From: Microstegium vimineum
Lineage: Eukaryota > Streptophyta > Magnoliopsida > Poales > Poaceae
DNA: 64,000 nucleotides
NCBI GenBank assembly: GCA_022036555.1
Contig: CM039120.1
Span: forward strand, 7,168,179 to 7,232,178
Reading direction: 5' to 3'
Shown here: positions 60,701-64,000 of the stretch, one piece after another
Numbering within the stretch: the first letter of the stretch is position 1
Layout: every line of letters begins with the position of its first letter
The notes under the pieces: model-generated
What the model was told of the DNA's origin: nothing
The model's input: only the letters and a program-made list of their open reading frames with translations
Database searches by the model: none
Position numbers and translations under genes: made by a program

Positions 60701-63700
60701 ATGGACAATCAAAAACTTACACAACTTATGAAGCACATTAAAGTTTTACTGTAAATTCAAACATGAAATGACAACAGAGCACAAATTACCAATTTTTTGA
60801 GTTAGTGCTAATGATATCATCAATGATACGCTAGTCTGTATCCTTACTTCATACATGTGGATATTCAGTGTTTGCACTGCCAACATGTTATACAAGGTTT
60901 TAATGTTTAACAATCCAATCATGAATGTATATGACAAAACTGCATTATGAAGGGGGCAGAGACAGATGGTGTTAGATCTTAGTTGGCACAGTAGGTAAAT
61001 AAAATATCCTGTTGATTGTAAACTGCAAACTGATCTAGCCATACAATAATGTAGCCCTTCTGTAGTAAATACAGTCGTGAATCTTTCATAACATATCTAT
61101 TATGCTCATAAGTTAGGGACTTCTCTGTCGGGATGGAATGCTGTGATGTAGTTAGTTTATTCTTTGTAGCATATATGCTCTCGTCATTTACATGCCCCCT
61201 GCAACACCGACCCTCATGCCCATATCTGTTCAATGGTGCTATACTGCTAAAGTATGTTGATTGCATTATATAGGCCGTGTCATGGAAGTGTCTTTTGTAC
61301 ATTCGTAGGTAACTAGGTATCCTTATTATTTCTCTAAATTTCAAATGGAATCTTCTGTTTGGGTTTATAACAATTGCAACCCTGGAACAATTTTTCTCTA
61401 GTTATAACAAAAGCTAAACGCCTCATTAATTGGTTTTGTTGAATGATTTGGTCAGATCTTCCCACTAGGAATAATGTTTCATGAAACTGCTCTGAATGAT
61501 AAGTTTTAACAGGTATGCAATTGATAAGATGCAATCTGCTAGCATGAAGGAAGCCAAGAAAAATGGTATCCAGCAGCTAGCTGAGGAAACAACTCTGGTG
61601 CAGTTTATATTTGGGGGTTATCTGCGATCTAAGGTTTTCTTCAAGCAGATCACTCAGCCTTTCCATGCCCTAAAGACTTCTACTGGAGCATTGAATATCT
61701 AATGAAAATGCAATATTTATATTATTTTTTAACCATTTATTTTTCGTAGATAAAATGCACAAAGTGTCAGGTCAGTTCAAAACACAGTGAACGTATTTTG
61801 GATTTAACTGTTGAAATAGATGGGGATATCAATACCCTTGATGGTGCACTTCGTCGGTTTACATCTTCAGAAGTTTTAGATGGCAATAATAAGTACCATT
61901 GCAGCAGGTTGGTTCCCTCCATAATTTTTTAGCTTCTGTACATGCTTATAGTGTGCACTTGTATTCTTATAACGTTGCTTGCACATATCACATTGCACGG
62001 TCAAAGGGACTTAATCAGCAACTGATCTTGAACGAAAGTATTGTCGATTTACTTCACTTGTTGTAGGGGTTGAGTTTGGTGATCACCTGGTATCATCACT
62101 TGAGATTTATTTGAGAAATGAACGCATTAGTTAGCACTGCTTAATCGTTTAATCTGCTTGGCCTAATGATACCTAACCTGATCCTTCTTTTGCTTCTATA
62201 TACATTCTTCTTGAATTTATTTACTTTCGCCAGATGCAATTCATACGAGCGTGCCCAAAAGAAGTTGACTATATCAGAGGCTCCGAATATATTGACAATT
62301 GCACTGAAAAGATATCAGGTACCATTAACACTATTAGGTTATTTCCTTCACTCTAAAGGTATCATGCGCTATTGCTAATTTTTTTGTGTCTGGGATGATA
62401 TTTTCCTGTGTTAAGTTTGGATCAAAATTTATACATCATCATATTGTTTACTTTCACTGCAAATCCTTTTTTCCTTGAACAGTCTGGTGTTTTGGGCGAG
62501 ACCAGCAAGGTTGTCAAGTTCCACGAGCACTTAAATTTGTCACAGTATATGTGTAGAACAGATGATTCTAGTCCTGTGTACAGCTTGTATGCTGTGGTTG
62601 TCCACTGCAATGTTACAAATCCAACTGTGTCTGGTCATTATGTATGCTATGTCAAGGATTCCCAAGGGAAGTGGCACGAGATGGACGATAGCGAGGTAAA
62701 CAATACTTTCTAAACTTGCTTAGTACAGTGTATTGCATACTGGAAGAATATAAAATGATACCATGTTATAACATCTATCAATTTTTCCTTCAATAATTCC
62801 CTTGCCTGCAATTGGTTTTTGATAATCATTGAATGGGCCTTGCATTGGAATCCTGATAAATGTTGATTCATTTCTGTATGACAAAAAGGCTACTTGTCTG
62901 GATACAATTATTTCGTGATGTAAAAACGATCAGCCATGTGCCACTTGAACTATTTTTTCCAGCTCAATAGCCTTCAATGATGCCTGTAGGTGAAACCTGT
63001 CTCTATCCAAAAAGTCCTGTCAACATGTCCGTACATGCTGCTTTATGCAAGGTAAATACTGTGCTGCTGTCAGTTAAGACAACTTCATTGTCCTGCATGT
63101 CGTTGTATTGATTCTGTTGACTGTCCTAAATTATGTCGTGTTAATTCAAGCAGATGTTCACCGCGTGCCCCAACCTCTGCAAGGGAAGCAGTGCTCAGTG
63201 AGGGCGCATCATCACATACTAAGCAGCCCAAGCAGATGGAGCGTTCAGGATCGTTTCCTTTGGAAGGAGGCAACCAGAGCAGGCACCAAGGTGGGCAATT
63301 GTCTAAGGATGATGCGGTGCACGACCTTACATACGCATTGGGTACATCTAATAGTTCATCGTACTCGGCACCAGTACCGCCGCCCTGCTTTAGTCGCAGC
63401 AATAGCTCCTCGCTGTTCAGCAGCTCTGATGCAGGGTCAAGCTGCACTTTCAGCAGCGACAGCACTGACAGTACCAGGAAATCCAGCATGGAGTATGACC
63501 ACATATTTGGAACCTCGGGTTATATGCGCCCGGTAAGCCCAGGGGCCATACCCGAGGAAGACAGACTGAGTGACTTGCGGCAAAGGTCTAGCTGGAACCC
63601 TAGCTCTTCAGGTCATGACATGGGTGATGAGGCAGGTAAGTTTGCGTGGCAGTACCAGCGAAGGTATCATCAGGCTGGCAGAAGGGCTCGTGTAGACGGT

Positions 63701-63880
63701 GGGGACACCACATCCTTCTCTTATGCTGGTCAAGGTAAATATCAGAGCGGTAGTAGTAGCAGTCGTAACCGTAGTTTCGGTAGTACTAGCTGTAAATTAA
63801 CAGAACAGCGGATGAATACAGGGCCGGCGTTTTTTCTAGAAGTTCGACTAGGGAGAGGCCTATCCAGGTATTTTTACTGA
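54768..63880 (+). CDS. MYND-type ubiquitin carboxyl-terminal hydrolase (UBP15/16 group)
   Basis: Exons: 54768-55294, 57791-58328, 58413-58501, 59715-59800, 59877-60039, 61513-61633, 61750-61907, 62234-62318, 62483-62695, 62990-63051 and 63154-63880; 922 aa. This C19 cysteine protease removes ubiquitin from proteins; plant UBP15-group members promote cell proliferation and organ or grain size. The N-terminus has a membrane helix (residues about 5-25), a Leu-Trp-Thr-Ala-Gln repeat linker, and a MYND zinc finger at 156-193 (CAVC, CKRC, C, CQIDHW, HKDEC). A Ser/Asn-rich spacer follows, then the catalytic domain: Cys box [20 protein letters not shown] (Cys 386), CTKC, and the His box [20 protein letters not shown] (His 641). 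YMLLYARCSPRAP and a 240-residue Ser-rich, probably disordered tail close it. All phases agree. The MYND Tyr-Cys pair spans the first junction, which fixes that 2.5-kb intron. Confidence 0.94.
54993..55175 (+). repeat. In-frame minisatellite in UBP exon 1
   Basis: Five units of [13 protein letters not shown] type, 33, 39, 39, 39 and 33 nt long (11 or 13 residues), lie between the membrane helix and the MYND finger. Because unit length is a multiple of three, copy-number change would alter the linker without breaking the frame. Confidence 0.85.
55800..57480 (+). repeat. Diverged tandem duplication inside UBP intron 1
   Basis: Copy 1 (about 55800-56615) and copy 2 (about 56640-57480) share landmarks in the same order. 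These are a (C/T)GCTGGACAG(G/A)TG(G/A)TT block, a TGATTATGC block, a CAATATTTCTTTT-type tract, GTGATTAGTGCATGTACAAA, a CAATA(T/C)TTC(C/T)TTT block, and a CCAGGT(A/G)CTT block followed by (A/T)GTGAAACCT-like sequence. Similarity is patchy, so the duplication is old. Confidence 0.55.
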
Positions 63881-64000
63881 TACATAGGGGCTTGGGTTTG
63901 TAGAGAGATTAATTATTCATTCATCATGTATGATGATTACACCATTGCAATTGAAAAAAAAAAGGGGGGGCGTGGTTTATACATGAAGCTGTGTGTCTCT
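63881..64000 (+). other. 3' flank of the UBP gene
   Basis: Probable 3' UTR; contains an A10 tract followed by a G7 tract near 63955-63970. The window ends here. Confidence 0.4.

Noticed and set aside
1..64000. tRNA, rRNA, CRISPR and known microRNA precursors
   Set aside because: I looked for GGTTCRA-type B boxes with a matching stem, rRNA cores, spaced repeats and the mature sequences of common conserved plant microRNAs, and saw none that held up. A proper covariance search could still find something.

Overview
The window is nuclear DNA of a grass (Poaceae). The evidence is multi-exon genes with GT-AG introns, very GC-rich 5' exons that grade into AT-rich introns, proteins that read like grass orthologs (plastid glucose-6-phosphate isomerase, CURT1-type thylakoid protein, D-type cyclin, ZF-HD protein), and many short inverted-repeat elements of the kinds common in grasses (Stowaway-like TACTCCCT ends, other MITEs). 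The species cannot be named from sequence alone; a sorghum/maize/sugarcane-type PACMAD grass is a guess. From memory and unchecked, this set of neighbours resembles a block of rice chromosome 9.

Layout. 1-2791: degraded hAT transposon, minus strand, running off the left edge. 3308-4191: intronless ZF-HD gene with a frameshift between its N-terminus and its zinc finger. 4192-21374: about 17 kb with no gene I can support. It holds MITEs, GC-rich islands, a fragment of a proteasome alpha-7 gene and a GC-rich stretch that ends like an LTR. 21375-22318: GRAM-domain (GEM-like) gene, minus strand, 4 exons. 27372-29119: D-type cyclin, minus strand, 6 exons. 29120-35706: intergenic. 35707-40307: CURT1/CAAD thylakoid protein, 5 exons, with a 2-nt insertion in exon 2 and a 3.7-kb intron that carries a dead GH17 beta-1,3-glucanase fragment. 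42045-46311: plastid glucose-6-phosphate isomerase, 14 exons, one with a GC donor. 47061-49181: conserved plant protein of unknown function, minus strand, 6 exons, convergent with the isomerase. 49182-54767: intergenic, with an Ac/Ds-like non-autonomous element and other MITEs. 54768-63880: MYND-type ubiquitin-specific protease of the UBP15/16 group, 11 exons.

The genes are ordinary single eukaryotic units, not an operon. Two act in plastids (CURT1-like and PGI) and two bear on growth control (cyclin D and UBP15-type protease), but nothing here shows that they act together. All exon joins were made by hand from splice-site dinucleotides, frame continuity and family resemblance. Every joined CDS closes in frame except the ZF-HD and CURT1-like genes, each of which has one frame break. 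I saw no undescribed multi-gene system. The best leads are the two frameshifts, the captured gene fragments, the GC-AG intron, the repeat-built linker in the protease, and the duplicated intron.
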